Positions 39,306 to 51,298 are shown, counted from the first letter of the stretch. The stretch: 64,000 nt of DNA from Symbiodinium natans (GCA_905221605.1 CAJNDS010002568.1:1-64000); one strand, 5' to 3'. A program made the numbers and translations. The notes: generated by a model not told the origin, from the sequence alone.

Positions 39306-42300
39306 CCCAACAGGGTTTAGGGTTTAGGGTTTAGGGTTTAGGGTTTAGGGTTTAGGGTTTACTATAGTGTAGCATGCCATCTAAATGTCAAGGCACCAGC
39401 TTGGAAGGACCCAAATGGCTGAAGAGCGAGGTGCAAACTGGCGTGACCGGCGTGCATGTTGTTTTCTATATAGTATTATTTGTTCAGGGACCCCAAGACC
39501 CAAAACAGAGTTAAAGCATCCTTGCACTATAGTCGACAATGTGAGATTCGGATGACAAACGCTAGGGCTGCCATGGGCCCGACAGCAAGCCCTGAACCTA
39601 AACTAAAGTCTGAAGCCCTTAACCCGTTACAAACCCTTAGAACCTTCAAAGCCCTCAAAGCTAAAACCCTTAAACCTCCATCAAGTTGCAGATTGCAGCT
39701 GCCTCTTTTTTCTCAAAAAGCTTGAGGTCGCCACTTCCTCCGCGAGGAGGAGAATCGAAGCTGCCCGGGTGAGGGGGGAGACGCGCCGAAGCCACGGAGC
39801 AGAGTTTAGGCTTTACAGGGATTGTGGGGCGATTTAAGGGTCTTGTTTTTTTTTCCTTTCCTGCGCAGGGGGGGGGGGGAGCGTTTGCTAGGGGGAAGGG
39901 ATTAGGCTTTAGAGGGGTTGTGGGGGGGTTTGAGGACAACACCTCAGGAGATGGCTGGGGTCGGTTGAGGCCCTGCTGAACACAACCTAGACCCCGCAAG
40001 CAGAGTTGAAGGTGTAGTCTAGGGTTTCGGCTCTCACGCAGACGCAGGCAAGGCTCCGGTAGTCTAGGGTTTGGGGCTCATAGGTTTAGGGTAGGAGGGA
40101 GTCCTTGATGCTTTCAGGAGCTGGGCCCTAACCCATCATGAACCCAAACCCCGTATGTAACAAGTCTTCTAAGTCCGTCAAGGCCCTCAGTATAGTGCCT
40201 GACCTGCCTTATACGAACTGCATGGTGCTTGCAGATGATACTGGCTTCTACATGAACCCCCCCCCACCCTCTACTCGGACTCTAGGGCAACTCTGAAGCC
40301 GCCACTTGCCTAAAAGCAGCTCAGGCGAAGCTGGTCGAGGGGGGGCCGTCAGTGTGCTCCTGCAACTTGCGGCCTTCGCAGGACTTCAACTTGCTGAGAG
40401 GTCTGAGGCTGAGAATAAACCTTCAACCCAAAAGTCTAAAGCTTTTCAATCTGAATCCGGTGTTTACGTAACCTGAAGCACCTCAACCGGCTAAACCAAA
40501 TCGGTTCCTGTCCTTGGGATGGCTTGGCAGTGTGCTGAGTTGGGGCCCGGGAGCTCAGGGTACGAGACGGGGGGCAGAAACTGCATTGCACCAAGACCTT
40601 CTGAGGCCATCGCAAGGCTTTGTTTGTTTCGACCGAACACTCAGATGACATTGTCCACTAACTCTTTGTTCGCTTGCAGAGAGAACACCGCAAAGAGCAT
40701 TCCATCGTCCAACCACCAGCCCCACCCTTCAACCCTAAACCAAGACTTTGACTGCGGGTCGAACTCGGCCTCTCAAAATATGGGCCTGTTTTATGTAACT
40801 TACCGTAACTTACCCTCTCTCCTAAACCTGAACCCGAACCCTGCAGACCCATAACCCTGAACCCTGACTTGCCTTTGGCTCCACCTCTCAAATGCAGCTG
40901 CTGCCAATGCCGCAGACAATCATTTACTCTCTTGCGAACCCTAAACTGTGAACCCGGAAAACTGAGAGAGCATTGGAGAACTAGGGTCGGGCTGCGGCTC
41001 AGGTCTTATTTGTTACTGTGTAGAGTTGAGGGCCCCGGGCTTGAGGCTTTAGCGGTTTAGGGCTGAACGTTTCGGGTTCAGGGTTTAGGGTTTATAGGGT
41101 TTAGGGTTTGCTTGAGGGCTCGAGGCTTCGGATACAGCGGTCACGCTTGCGGGCGACAGTTCCGGACGGTTTAGATTCAAAACCCTCAACCTCTAAACCC
41201 TAAACCCTAAAACACCCTAAACCCTAAACCCTAAACCCTAGACCCTAAACCCAACCCGAAACCCCAAAACACCCTAAACCCTAAAGCCTTGAATCCTGCA
41301 GCTCTGCCCTGAAGCCCTGAAGCGCACAAGATCTGGAATGCCGAAGCTCTAGAGTCCTCGAGCCCCTAATGGCTCCTAGCGGGATCTCCTACGAAAAAAG
41401 CCCTTAACCCTCAAACCCCTCACATCTCCAAGCCCGCGAACAAGCCCGAGAAAAGCCTTCTCCCTTAAACCCTAAAGCGGGTTTAAACCCAATAAGCCCT
41501 AAGCCTCGAAACCCCTGCATTGCCCTAAAACCTAAACCCCTAAACTCCTAAACCCCAAAACCCCAAAACACCAAAACCCCTAAACGCTAAACCCCTAAAC
41601 CCTAAGCCCTAAACTCTAAACCCTAAACCCCTAAACCCCTAAACCCTAAACCCTAAACCCCCCCACAACATCTCGGCCCATGGCTCCTCGAGCTTCGCCG
41701 AAAACAGCGGCCTGGAGCCAAAGACTCGCTGAGCTTCTCTGGTGCTATTTTTTGTAACTCAGGATTTAAACGACCAGGGTTTAAGGGCGGTTTAGGGTTT
41801 GGGGTTTTGGTAGCTTAGGGTTTAAGTGTAGGGTCTCTAAACCATGGTTTGCCATGTTTTGGGATTTGTTTTGGGAAATCCTCAGTGTTTTCGTCGTTTA
41901 GGCCGGGGAAGTTTTGGGTTTCAGGTTCCAGGTGCTGCAGTAAGGTTTCAGTAAGGTTTCAGTAGCTTGGTCTTGGAAGCTCAGGGCTTTGGAGCCTAGG
42001 GAAATTTTGGGCTTTGCGAATTGGGATAATTTAGGGTTCAGCCCCCCGATACTTCAGCTCGTTCAGGTCCCAACAAACCTTGCCGCCGCCCCCCTTATAA
42101 GCCCAAACTAAACCTTCCAAGCCCAGCAATTACAAGAGCTTCAAGAGACAAGCAAAGCTGCCAAGCTGCATCGATGTCATCTGCATCACGGCATTTGCGG
42201 CTCAGGTTTCTCAGGGTCATGGGATCTAGGGGATGGCCAAGCAGGCAGTGGGCCGGGGGGGGGGGGGGGGGGACGCGGAATCTCACCGTCGTACACGCGT

Positions 42301-43552
42301 GTACGTGGTGTGATTCATGGTCAAGATGCTTTGTTCAATGAGGGTCTTAGCGTTTGGCCGCATTTGGGGTCCACTTGACGAGCCCAAGCCCCTAAGAGCC
42401 CTTATGCACATGCCTGAAGTCAAACAGGCGATATCACCCCTATACAAGTTAAGTTGCTCATCGGTTTGTGCGAAATTTTCAAATCCTAAAACCCTAAACC
42501 CTAAACCCTGTATATTCACACCCTATGGACTTTTGGATCCCTCTCGAGGCCAACGCCCCACCCCCCCCCCCCCCCCCGGTATTGGCCCCCCAACAGACAA
42601 AAACCCCTCCATCCCTCCCCACCTAAAGGCCTGTAGCGCCTAAGATTTTGTGGGTCCCGGCAAAGTACGGTCTCGGGACCCACAAAACTTGGCCATTTGG
42701 GGGCACACCGAATATCGAATTTCTGTTCCCCTAAGTTGTTGTCGGCGCTTTTGCTGAAGGAACAGTGAGCAACTGAATCGTTAAGGGTTAATGAAGACCC
42801 CTTCTGTTCTTAATGTTATGGGATTCTTTGGGGTTGGGTTTGTGTCTAAGTCTACGCTCTGCACGCTCGACGAGAAAAATGCTGATCCGGAGCTGCTGAA
42901 CCCTAAACCCTAAACCGACGAACAGAGAGAAATGGCCCAGTTGGTCTTTTCGGGGTACCTCGGACGAAGGGTCTGCTGCACATTGTCGGTGCTCAGGGTT
43001 GAGTGAGGGAGTTTAGGGTTTATGGGGTACAGGGTATAGGGTTTAGGGCTTAGGGTTTAGGGTTAGACGCTTCAAGGCAGTATCTGGGTTTGAGAGGGCT
43101 CATGGGTGTAAGGTGGTTGGGGTGCCGACGCTCACACTCGCACGCGCGACAGCTTCGTTGCTGTTGGGGGGATTCCTAGACTCGAGACCCTTTGGTCCTC
43201 GACCCTGACCCGCCTAAACCCTTCAACCTCGAAGCGCTGACAGCCCTGAGCCCTTCAAGCCTCAGAATCCCCCTTGAGACCCCAAAGCATAAAACCCTGG
43301 AATCCCAGAGCCCATTCCACGCTAGGCCCCCAAGCCTCGAAAAGCACCAAGCCCCCGTACAGTGCAAGTCCAAAGACCCTTAGAACACGAAAAACCCCTC
43401 ACGCCCGTGAAAGCCTAAACCCTCTGCCGGTTCTCCCACGACAGAGCGTCCGAGCGGGCTCTTTGCGGTGGTTCTTGCGCGGGATGTGCTGTTGAACACA
43501 CAGGTTAGCGAATTAAAGCGGTATAGACATCCGCTAGACTTGTGCTAGAATG
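39306..43552. other. Spacer 3 between units 3 and 4
   Basis: Non-coding. A TTTAGGG array at about 39313-39360 stands where unit 1 has about 150 bp of 5' flank and the small palindromic element. 39480-40830 is nearly identical to spacer 1. Degenerate telomeric tracts lie at 41070-41110, 41195-41285 and 41525-41665, and G or C runs near 42256-42272 and 42560-42578. No gene is supported. Confidence 0.65.
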
Positions 43553-44061
43553 CTAAACCCTTTCTTCTACACATAAAGCGTCTCTTTTGGACGACTCATT
43601 CACCAAGTCTTGAAATTTGTCTCGGACCACACTGCTGATCCAATGCACCATGGCACTTCTCACGTGTTCATTCACACGGTCGTAGCCGACGCTTCTTTCG
43701 ATCGTCTTCTTGACCTTCACCTCATCTCGCGGGTCGTAGGCTTCGGCTTCGGCAACGTCAACCTCGCAAAGGGATTGGGTCACTTCGGCGATGCCGGCAT
43801 CTCCAAGCGACAGCTTCTGCGACAGAGACCTCGTGGCCTCGTAAGGCATCACGAACGTCACCTCCATCTGCATGGTGCAGGCGACATACTGCTCGTAGAT
43901 CGTCCAAACTCTTCGTAAGTACGTGGGCTGGTGCCACGTGTCCAGGATGGCTACCACTTTGCCACTGCGCCGCAGGTTTTCCTCGAAGACCTCCTCCAAG
44001 TTGTCGCTGCCCGCAGGAGTTCCATCCACTATCAAGCGAAATTGATTGTTCACGAAGAAGC
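43553..44061 (-). CDS. Unit 4 exon 4: TIR-like domain
   Basis: 169 codons with stop at 43553. Starts at GGAG|GC in phase 1: FFVNNQFRLIVDG, SDNLEEVFEENLRRSGKV, VAILDTWHQPTYLRRVWTIYE, then a helical tail. Cytoplasmic if the exon 2 helix is the membrane anchor. The Trp and Glu of RVWTIYE are the residues I would compare with the TIR NADase Glu. The intron to exon 3 (44062-44646) has no gene. Confidence 0.78.
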
Positions 44062-44646
44062 CTCCGGCAACTGCTCCAACCCAAACGTGTCGGTTTAGTA
44101 AGCTTAGCACCTAGCTAGTGACACAATCAAGGAAAATTTCCGGGCTGATAAGCAGTAGTTATGACTTAGTTTCGGCACAGGGAAAGTGCTAGGCTGCCTG
44201 CCAATGCCGAGAGACACATATAGAAAAAGACATCACTCGGCGGAGCCTGCAACTTCCACATCTGCAACGCGCTTCGCCTTAGCATGTCAAAGCTGTCCCA
44301 GACGGAAACGGAGTAGGGGCAGAGACCTAGCATGCATGCCAAACACGACGAATATGGAAACGGAGTAAGGGCACAGACCTAGCATGCCAAAAACAACGAA
44401 TGTCCTGGTGTTTTCCTGTGGCTCAAACCAAAGCAAAATGGATTCTTACATACTTGGTTGTTGTCACGCAGGCTGCCAGTTCTGTTTTTTTACACTAGCT
44501 GCACAGTGTCCTCGTCAGATACGCTGTCCTAAACGAGGGAGTCTTGAACAAACAGCATATGCTTGACTGTGGTACCGCCACTGCCAGCCATTGGCAGGTT
44601 GTTGATGGGAGCCTACTGGGAGCCTGGTAAAGAGAAAACTTCATAC

Positions 44647-45043
44647 CTGGCCAGCTGCCGTTCGCAAAGATCGTGCGGCCAAGACACAGCTGCCACAGCG
44701 AGTACTGCCAACTCCAGGACATAAAGTGGTTCTGCTTCTGTCGGTGCTGCGGGGGAAGCATGTCCACCAGGGCGCAGCCCAACTTGCCATCCCTTGGGCA
44801 GCGGACGTCTTGGCCGAGCTTGTGGTCCCTGCACCAGAAAACGTCTTTCAACTCGAGGAAGGTTGGATCCACTTCTCGCGACTTCTCCTGCGCCAGCTGC
44901 ACGAAATCTTGAAGCAAGTAGACCAGGCTGACGCCTGCGTGCTGACTGTGGCGAGCGCGTACCTCCTTGGCCGCTTGTTCAACGTCGTTTGGGGTCCATC
45001 CGACACTGACGAGCTGCCGGGAAAGCTCACGGACCGTGTCCTC
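44647..45043 (-). CDS. Unit 4 exon 3: linker and start of TIR-like domain
   Basis: 397 nt from GCCAG|GAGGAC to CCAG|GTATGA. Contains a helical linker (VYLLQDFVQLAQEKS), VRCPRDGKLGCALVDML and HFMSWSWQYSLWQLCLG. Phase 0 to 1, consistent with exons 2 and 4. Confidence 0.78.
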
Positions 45044-45285
45044 CTGGCGTGATGCTTGGGGAGGCGGTCTCGCTTAAGCAGGAAGGCCGCCATGACAACG
45101 GCTTACAGTAGGGTTTGGGGTTTTAGGGTTTAGGGTTGTTTGGGGTTTAGTAGGGTTTAGGTTTAGGGTTACGACTGGCCAGGAAATCTACTGGCTACAG
45201 GCTCCACACATTCGATGCTGAATTTCGTTCTGTTCCGGTTGAAATCTATAGTCTATTGCCCAACCAGGGGAGGGTGACCGCTGGC

Positions 45286-45455
45286 CTGTTCATCCCAGAG
45301 GGCTTCGTCCAGCTGCTGCAACAGCTTTTGGATCCGATCCGCACGCTTGTGGTTCTCAAGGAGCTGCTGCTTCTTGTGTCTCCGACGCAGAACCCAAAGC
45401 AAAGCCCACAGCACCAGCAACGCCGCGGCCGTCACGGGCAAGTGGAACCACTTGC
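45286..45455 (-). CDS. Unit 4 exon 2: transmembrane helix
   Basis: 170 nt from CTAAG|GC (phase 1) to a GC donor after GATGAACAG. Reads KWFHLPVTAAALLVLWALLW then VLRRRHKKQQ. One clear hydrophobic helix with a basic cytoplasmic side. Joins exon 1 in frame (HFR-G-KWFHL) and exon 3 in frame (WDEQ-EDTV). Confidence 0.75.
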
Positions 45456-45903
45456 CTTAGCAACATGCCCGCTCTCCCTTGGGGCCCGGAAGAACACTGA
45501 AAACAGGCCATGAGGGGTTTAGGCCTTGGAAGGGAAGCTCGCCACCCCAACTCTCAACGAGTCCGACCCTAAACCCGAAACCCTAAACCCTAACCCCTAA
45601 ACCCTAAACCCTAAACCCTAAGCCCTAAACCCGAACAAAGGCAGAGGCCTGGGATGGCCTTCCGAGTCGGATCATCTTTCTGTTTTGGGTTTAGGGTTTG
45701 GGGTTTAGGGTTTAGGGTTTAGGCTTTAGGGTTTAGGGTTTAGGGTTTAGGGTTTAGGGTTTAGGGTTGACTGCATTGATGACCCGCTTGCTCTACATGC
45801 CCCTCCATACAAGAACCTGGATTTGAACTAGGGTCTGGAGGTTCCGGTACTGCTTTGGACCCCCCCCTCTTGATGGGTACACTTCTTACTACTGGATCGA
45901 CAC
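45456..45903. other. Unit 4 intron 1 with telomeric arrays
   Basis: CCCTAAA units near 45575-45640 and a TTTAGGG array at about 45683-45768, matching the arrangement in unit 2 intron 1. No coding sequence. Confidence 0.65.
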
Positions 45904-48022
45904 CTCGAAAATGGGACGATGCTGGTGAGGTGCACGTGTCGTCCTGCAAAAGGAAGGGAAAATTGCACACCTTACAGGCACCCGATTCTGAATATTCTCC
46001 GGGAGGGCACCTTTCGCATTTGCTGCGGTTGGCATTGGGCACCTGTCCTGCTGCACAGAGCTGGCATTTCTCGTCCCCAGCTCTGGCATAGCGACCTGCA
46101 CCACACGCCTGGCAAATCTCATGTCGAGGTGCCGTGCCAGCAGGACACGAGATGCAAGCCAAATCTCCAGTGTGGCCAGACTTTGGTACCTTAGCAGGAT
46201 CTGAGCACTTGCAGCAGCTTGCTTCAGTCACCGGCGATGCCTGTGACGCACCTTGCAACCGCTGTGTCGTACCAGCGCGGCAAGAGAAGGTCTGGCAGGA
46301 CGGCTTCAGATATGCCAGGCTCCGAAAAGGGTCATTCGTCTGGGATCTTCCAGGCATCTTACTAGACAGCAAGCAGCGGCCAGAATCTTCTAGCAAGAAG
46401 GCCGAACAATTCTCAGCCTCCTTGCACGTTGATGCGCAGTCTCGAAACCCTGAAACCGTGCCAAAGGCCCCTTCCGCGATCCAGCGTGCTCTTCCAAGGT
46501 CTATGTAACCCGAGTTCAAAGGAGAGCATTTCCCATGCACACATGCGAGAGTCGGGTCGCGACAAGGGCAGGCAGGACAGGCCTCGAAAGCAAGATCCCA
46601 AGCTTGGAAATCCAGCGCGATCGGGCACCCCAGTGCCTGCGAAGTCCGGCTGCGCACGCAGGACGTCATGCCAGAACCATCCCAAGGCCTTGTCCGGTTC
46701 CAGCCGAGCGGAACGCCTGAAAAGTTCCAGCTGGACAAGGGCTGGTTGAATGACCTGGCATTCTCAAACATGCTGTCCATCTGATTCACGGCAGACGTGT
46801 CCCACATTCCGAGGCTCTGATCAAAAGATGTTGCTCCCTTGAACATGGCGAGCATTTTGGTGACAGTGGACACGTTCCAAGAGCCAATGGGCTTGTTGAA
46901 AGACGCAGCTCCCAAGAACATTCCACCCATGTCCCCCACGGCCGAAGTATCCCAGGACCCAATGTCTTCATTGAACTCCTTAGCCTGGGTAAACATGGCC
47001 TCCATCGCTTTGACACCGGACACGTTCCATGAGCCAATGGGCATATTAAAAGACGCGGCTCTGGCGAACATGTACCTCATGTTCGCCACCGCCGATGTAT
47101 CCCATGACCCAATGTCTTGGTTGAACTCCGTAGCATGGTTGAACATGGAGTTCATATCTTTGACACCAGACACATTCCAAGAGCCAATGGGCATATTGAA
47201 AGACGTGGCCCCGCGGAACATGTAACTCATGTCACGGACTGCCGATGTCTCCCATGACCCAATGTCTTGATTGAACTCTGCAGCGTTGTAGAACACGGCC
47301 GTCATATCTTTGACACCAGACACGTTCCAAGAGCCAATGGGCCAATTAAACGACCTGGCTTCATAGAACATGTAACTCATGTCCCGAAGTGCCGATGTAT
47401 CCCATGACCCAATGTCTTGATTGAACTCCACAACGCTGTAGAACATGCCCTTCATGTCTTTGACACCAGACACGTTCCAAGAGCCGATGGGCCTGTTGAA
47501 CGACCTGGCCCAACCGAACATTACACTCATGTTCCGGACTGCCGATGTATCCCATGACCCGATGTCTTGATTGAACTCCTCAGCGCTGCGAAACATGTCG
47601 CTCATGTCTTGTACTGCGGATGTATCCCATGACCCAACGCTTTGGTTGAACTCCGCAGCATTGTAGAACATGGCGTGCATATTTGTGACACCAGACACGT
47701 TCCAAGAGCCGATGGGCCTGTTGAACGACCTGGCCCCGTAGAACATGAAGCTCATGTCTTTGACGCTGGAAGTATCCCAGGCACTGATGTCCTCATTGAA
47801 GTCCAGGTCTCGAAGCAAAGCGCTCATGTTGGTGATGGCTGAGACATTCCATTGCTCCGGGCTGCCGTGCCGCAAGCTCAGCTGAAGCTTGGCAGCTGTG
47901 TCGTTCCAGTGAAGAAGAGCATATCTCAGTTCTTCTCGAGTGGTGAACGAGTGAAACGCGGTTGCCGTGCTCTGCTGCACTGAAAATTGGCAGAGGCATA
48001 ACAGCCCCCATTGCAAGCGCAT
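45904..48022 (-). CDS. Unit 4 exon 1: signal peptide and BspA/DUF285 ectodomain
   Basis: Start MRLQWGLLCLCQF at 48020-48022, matching the start in the other units; the 11 codons upstream are not conserved. About 14 repeats of 25 residues, the shortest ectodomain in the array, then a Cys-rich/PAN-like part ([17 protein letters not shown]...[12 protein letters not shown]) and Ephrin_rec_like motifs ([35 protein letters not shown]). A GT donor after TTTTCGAG gives phase 1. With exons 2-4 the protein is about 1064 residues, and this is the cleanest copy in the window. Confidence 0.85.
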
Positions 48023-49067
48023 CCCAAACGGAATAGTATGCAATAGTGTACTCAACTAGTCTAGCATGTTTTGGTATAGTGTAGTATGGCGGGGCAAGCT
48101 TGAAGGAAAAATGGCTGAAGAGCAACGTGACTCATGATGGTTCTATCATCTAGCGTATGATGGTACAACATTTACTGTATTTACTTCACGCACCTTTCGA
48201 TCATATATGCAAAGGTCGCCTAGCCAGAGAGAAAAAAAGAAGCTTCAGAGGTCCTCGACCCTTCCTGACACAGCGAAACTTGCAACCTGCCTGCCCGAGG
48301 TGCAAAGTGCTGTGACCGCCGCGCATGTTCTTCCATATGATATGTGTAGAGGGACCCTAACCCCCAAACCCTAAAAACCCTAACTAGAGCAAAGCATCCT
48401 GCACTATAGTCGACGATGTGAACTTCGGATAAAACGCGAGGGCGACAGGGCTGCCATGGGCCTGGCAGCAAGCTGAAAGCAGCGGCACACCCTAACGCCA
48501 CCTAAACCTCGAAACCCTAAACCCTAAACCCTAAACCATACGCCCTACACCCTAAGGCCCTTATAAAGCAAAACCCCAAAAAAAAACCGATGGCCCATCG
48601 GCGATGGGCACCAAGCGAAGTTTCACTGGCTGGTTTTTGGCGGGGCATCATGAGGGAATAATCCCTTAAAGGGTATATATATATATATAGGGCTCTAATT
48701 CCCTCATTCCCTACTAAGAACCAGGGGGCTACAAGTTGGAGATTTCGGCAGCCGTTTTTTCTCTCCCAAACCATGTGGTCGCCACTTGCTCCGTCAGGAG
48801 AATCGAAGCTGCTCGGGTGAGACGCGCCAAAGCCACGGAGCAGAGGTAAGGCTTTATAGGGGTTTAGGGTTTAGGGTTTAGGGGGGTTGGGAGGCGATTT
48901 AGGGGTTTTGAGTTTAGGGAGGACACTGCAGCAAATGACTGGGGATGATTGAGATGCTGAACACGGCCTAAACCTCGCAAGCAGAGTTGAGGGTGTAGTC
49001 TAGGGCTAGGGTTTATGGTGATAAGATCATGAGTTTCGGGTTTAGGTGTTTCTCTTGTGGAGGGACA

Positions 49068-49100
<33 letters not shown>

Positions 49101-49756
49101 CGGAATCCTTGATGTTGCCAGGAGCCCATTATGAAGCCAAACCTGTCTATGTCTGTCAAGGCCCTCAGTATAGTGTGTGACCTGCCTTATACGATTTGCA
49201 TGGTGTTTGCAGCGGATAGTAATACAGGCTTCGGCGTGAAACCCCCCTCCCTCTACTCGGACTCTACGGCAACTGGCCGCCACTTGCCTAAAGCAGCTCA
49301 GGCGAAGCCGGTCGAGGGGGGCCCTCAGTGTACTCCTGCACCTTACGGCCGAAAGGCTTTCGCACTTCAATAGGCTCAGAAGTCTCAGAGTCTCAGGCCG
49401 AGGACTACACTTCTGCCACCCACACTGCATACGTGGAGGGTTTTTCTGGACGCTCGAACAACTCTCTGAGGGCACCCCCACCCCCACACCCCGCAACCCT
49501 AAACCCCCAATCCTGAATCTTCTTGAGACAACGAAGACAACGGCCCAGGTGCATCGATGTCATCAGGATCCTGGTATTGGAAAATAAGGCTTCTGGGATC
49601 TAGGAGCTTAGGGTGTGCGGGGTTTAGGGCGGGTGTAGTGTACAGGGGACATTTGGCTGGCAGGTTCTTGTTGTAGGGCTTGGGGCCCCTTTTTGGGCCA
49701 GTGTAACCCTTACCCTAAACCCTAAACCCTAAACCCTAAACCCTAAACCCAAAACC
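48023..49756. other. 5' flank of unit 4 and truncated spacer 4
   Basis: 48025-48330 resembles the 5' flank of unit 2. 48760-49370 resembles the start of spacers 1-3 ('gaatcgaagctg', 'gaggccctcagt'). It holds a 32-base G run at 49069-49100, a TA microsatellite at about 48673-48692 and short telomeric arrays near 48515, 48860 and 49715-49748. Homology to the tandem unit stops by about 49.7 kb. Confidence 0.6.
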
Positions 49757-49757
49757 C

Positions 49758-49845
49758 CTCAAGGCGTCCTGCGTCCGCCCCTCGCGAGCCAGCGCCGACT
49801 CCATGCGCCCGTCGAATAGGAAGGACGCCTTGAGGATCTCGGCAC
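49758..49845 (-). CDS. Coding-like exon C of an unidentified gene
   Basis: After acceptor CGCCAG|G, in phase 1, reads GAEILKASFLFDGRMESALA and on to ...TQDAL. Fits in frame after exon B (ARN-G-AEIL). The next donor is uncertain; a telomeric-type array (49715-49748) follows directly. No family recognised. Confidence 0.5.
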
Positions 49846-49860
49846 CTGGCGTTTGTTTTT

Positions 49861-49891
<31 letters not shown>

Positions 49892-50018
49892 GGGGAGGGG
49901 GAGGGGAGGGGAAGGGGAGGGGAGGGGAGGGGAGGGGAGGGGAGGGTGAGGGACTTCAGGGATTTCAGGGAGAAAGGTGTTACGTATGTATCTTTCTCTT
50001 GGGGCAACAGTATACAGC

Positions 50019-50237
50019 CGTTTCGAGCATCAGGTCCAAAATGAACTGCCAGTGTTTCCAGCACATGAGTGGCCTGCACGACGCCAACACTGAGTTTCCC
50101 GAACCAGGGGCTTTCGTCCCAGTCTACACCCCAACGACTGCGTGGCAGCCGGCCCTCTAGAGACTGCTGCAGCAGTTGCGTAGCACCCTTCAGATGAGAG
50201 AGTTCGGACTTCGGGGTACCGGCTTGGATTTCACCAC
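50019..50237 (-). CDS. Coding-like exon B of an unidentified gene
   Basis: Reads GEIQAGTPKSELSHLKGATQ and on through SRWGVDWDESPWFGKLSVG and VLETLAVHFGPDARN. Bounded by a CCAG|GT acceptor in phase 1 and a GC donor (AACG|GCTG) in phase 1. The 173-bp intron to exon C contains the long G/A-rich run at about 49850-49955. No known domain recognised. Confidence 0.55.
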
Positions 50238-50297
50238 CTGGCACTGTTTTTTGTTCTTGGTTTGCCAGATTTTCGGGATTCTAGGGGTTGGTGCGGC

Positions 50298-50583
50298 TGA
50301 ACACTTTCTGATAACGCCCAGGCAGGTACTGCAGCTCTCGATCCCCGCATCCCTGGCATGACAGAAGCAAAGGCGGTCCTTTCGGATGGTAGCGAAACGT
50401 CAGGAGCAAGGTCCCACAGTTCATGACCTTTGACGACGGAGTCGCACTATCATAGTGAGCCCTTTTGAACTTCGTGGGTGCCAAGGCCGGATATGGGTTC
50501 AAGAAAAATAAGGGCCCTTGTTTGGGGTACCCCAAGTTGTCAGGAGTAGATTCTGCAGAAAAGGATTCCCCAACAGGGCGCAT
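50298..50583 (-). CDS. Coding-like exon A of an unidentified gene
   Basis: Open and protein-like: GYPKQGPLFFLNPYPALAPT, then MNCGTLLLTFRYHPKGPP, LLLSCQGCGDRELQYLPG and RYQKVFS. A GC donor (TTCA|GCCG) and a 60-bp intron join it in phase to exon B. Sequence upstream (to about 50640, TWPTKPDEIIVSYAP) may be a further exon. Product unknown. Confidence 0.5.
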
Positions 50584-51217
50584 AGCTCACAATGATCTCA
50601 TCTGGCTTTGTGGGCCAAGTGCCAGATTCGGTTAAGTTCTGCCTTGCGGTTTTCCGGAGAGGTGGAGGGTTGAAGTTTAGGGTCACCCTAAACCCTAAAC
50701 CCTAAACCCTAAACCCTAAACCCTTAACCCTTAACCCTGAACCCTGCCGGGCTATGAACCTCATAGGGTTCTTCTAGTCTACATGTGATCTCATGTTGTA
50801 GAAGAGAAAGCAGGGTCTAAGAGATGCTGAGAGCTTACCACCCCAATCCCCAACCCGACCCTTAAGACCCTACAATGCCTAAGCCCTTCTCAGCGCGAAA
50901 CGTAACACCTGCAACCTACGAATGCTCAAGAACCCCCCCCCCAAAAAAAAAATAAATAAATAAATATAAATAAATATAAATAAATAAATATATATATATA
51001 TGTATATATTAAGGCTAATATAGGCATTGTTGTTTTGTTTATTCTTTTGGGGTAGTAGCAACCTATAAAACCCTGAAAGCTAAACCCCACAAAGCCCTCA
51101 AGCCTGTTGCGGTGTCGGGTTTAGGGTTTAGGGTTTAGGGTGTAGGGTTTAGGGTTTAGGGTTTAGGGTTTAGGGTTTAGGGTTTAAGGTTTAGGGTTTA
51201 GGGTTTAGGGTGCAGGG
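50584..51217. other. Non-coding stretch with TA-rich tract and arrays
   Basis: CCCTAAA units at 50683-50740, an AAATAAAT/TATA tract at 50948-51010 and TTTAGGG repeats at 51117-51210. No gene seen apart from a possible short exon near 50600-50640. Confidence 0.55.
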
Positions 51218-51298
51218 CCCGGCCTTGTCATGAAAGGGATCCACCGTGTCCTGGGTCACACCATTCCGGAGGGCGGCGCGTACTTCGTCCTGACCGGA
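51218..51298 (-). CDS. Short coding-like segment between telomeric arrays
   Basis: Reads SGQDEVRAALRNGVTQDTVD then PFHDKAG with G+C content and codon use like the other exons. It is sandwiched between TTTAGGG arrays (51117-51210 and 51303-51386). Possibly a small exon with telomeric-repeat introns on both sides; no homology known. Confidence 0.35.

Larger units (their letters stand above)
183..49700 (-). repeat. Four-unit tandem array of a receptor-like gene plus spacer
   Basis: The same order recurs four times on the minus strand: BspA-type ectodomain exon, transmembrane exon, two TIR-like exons, then a long non-coding spacer. Gene parts lie at 207-7248, 11956-16753, 24750-39305 and 43553-48022. 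The spacers are also related; for example 7600-8950 and 39480-40830 are nearly base-for-base identical. Unit sizes differ because of repeat number, a non-LTR element in spacer 2 and a copia element in unit 3. Head-to-tail same-strand arrays are typical of dinoflagellate nuclear genomes. The array ends near 49.7 kb. Confidence 0.88.
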
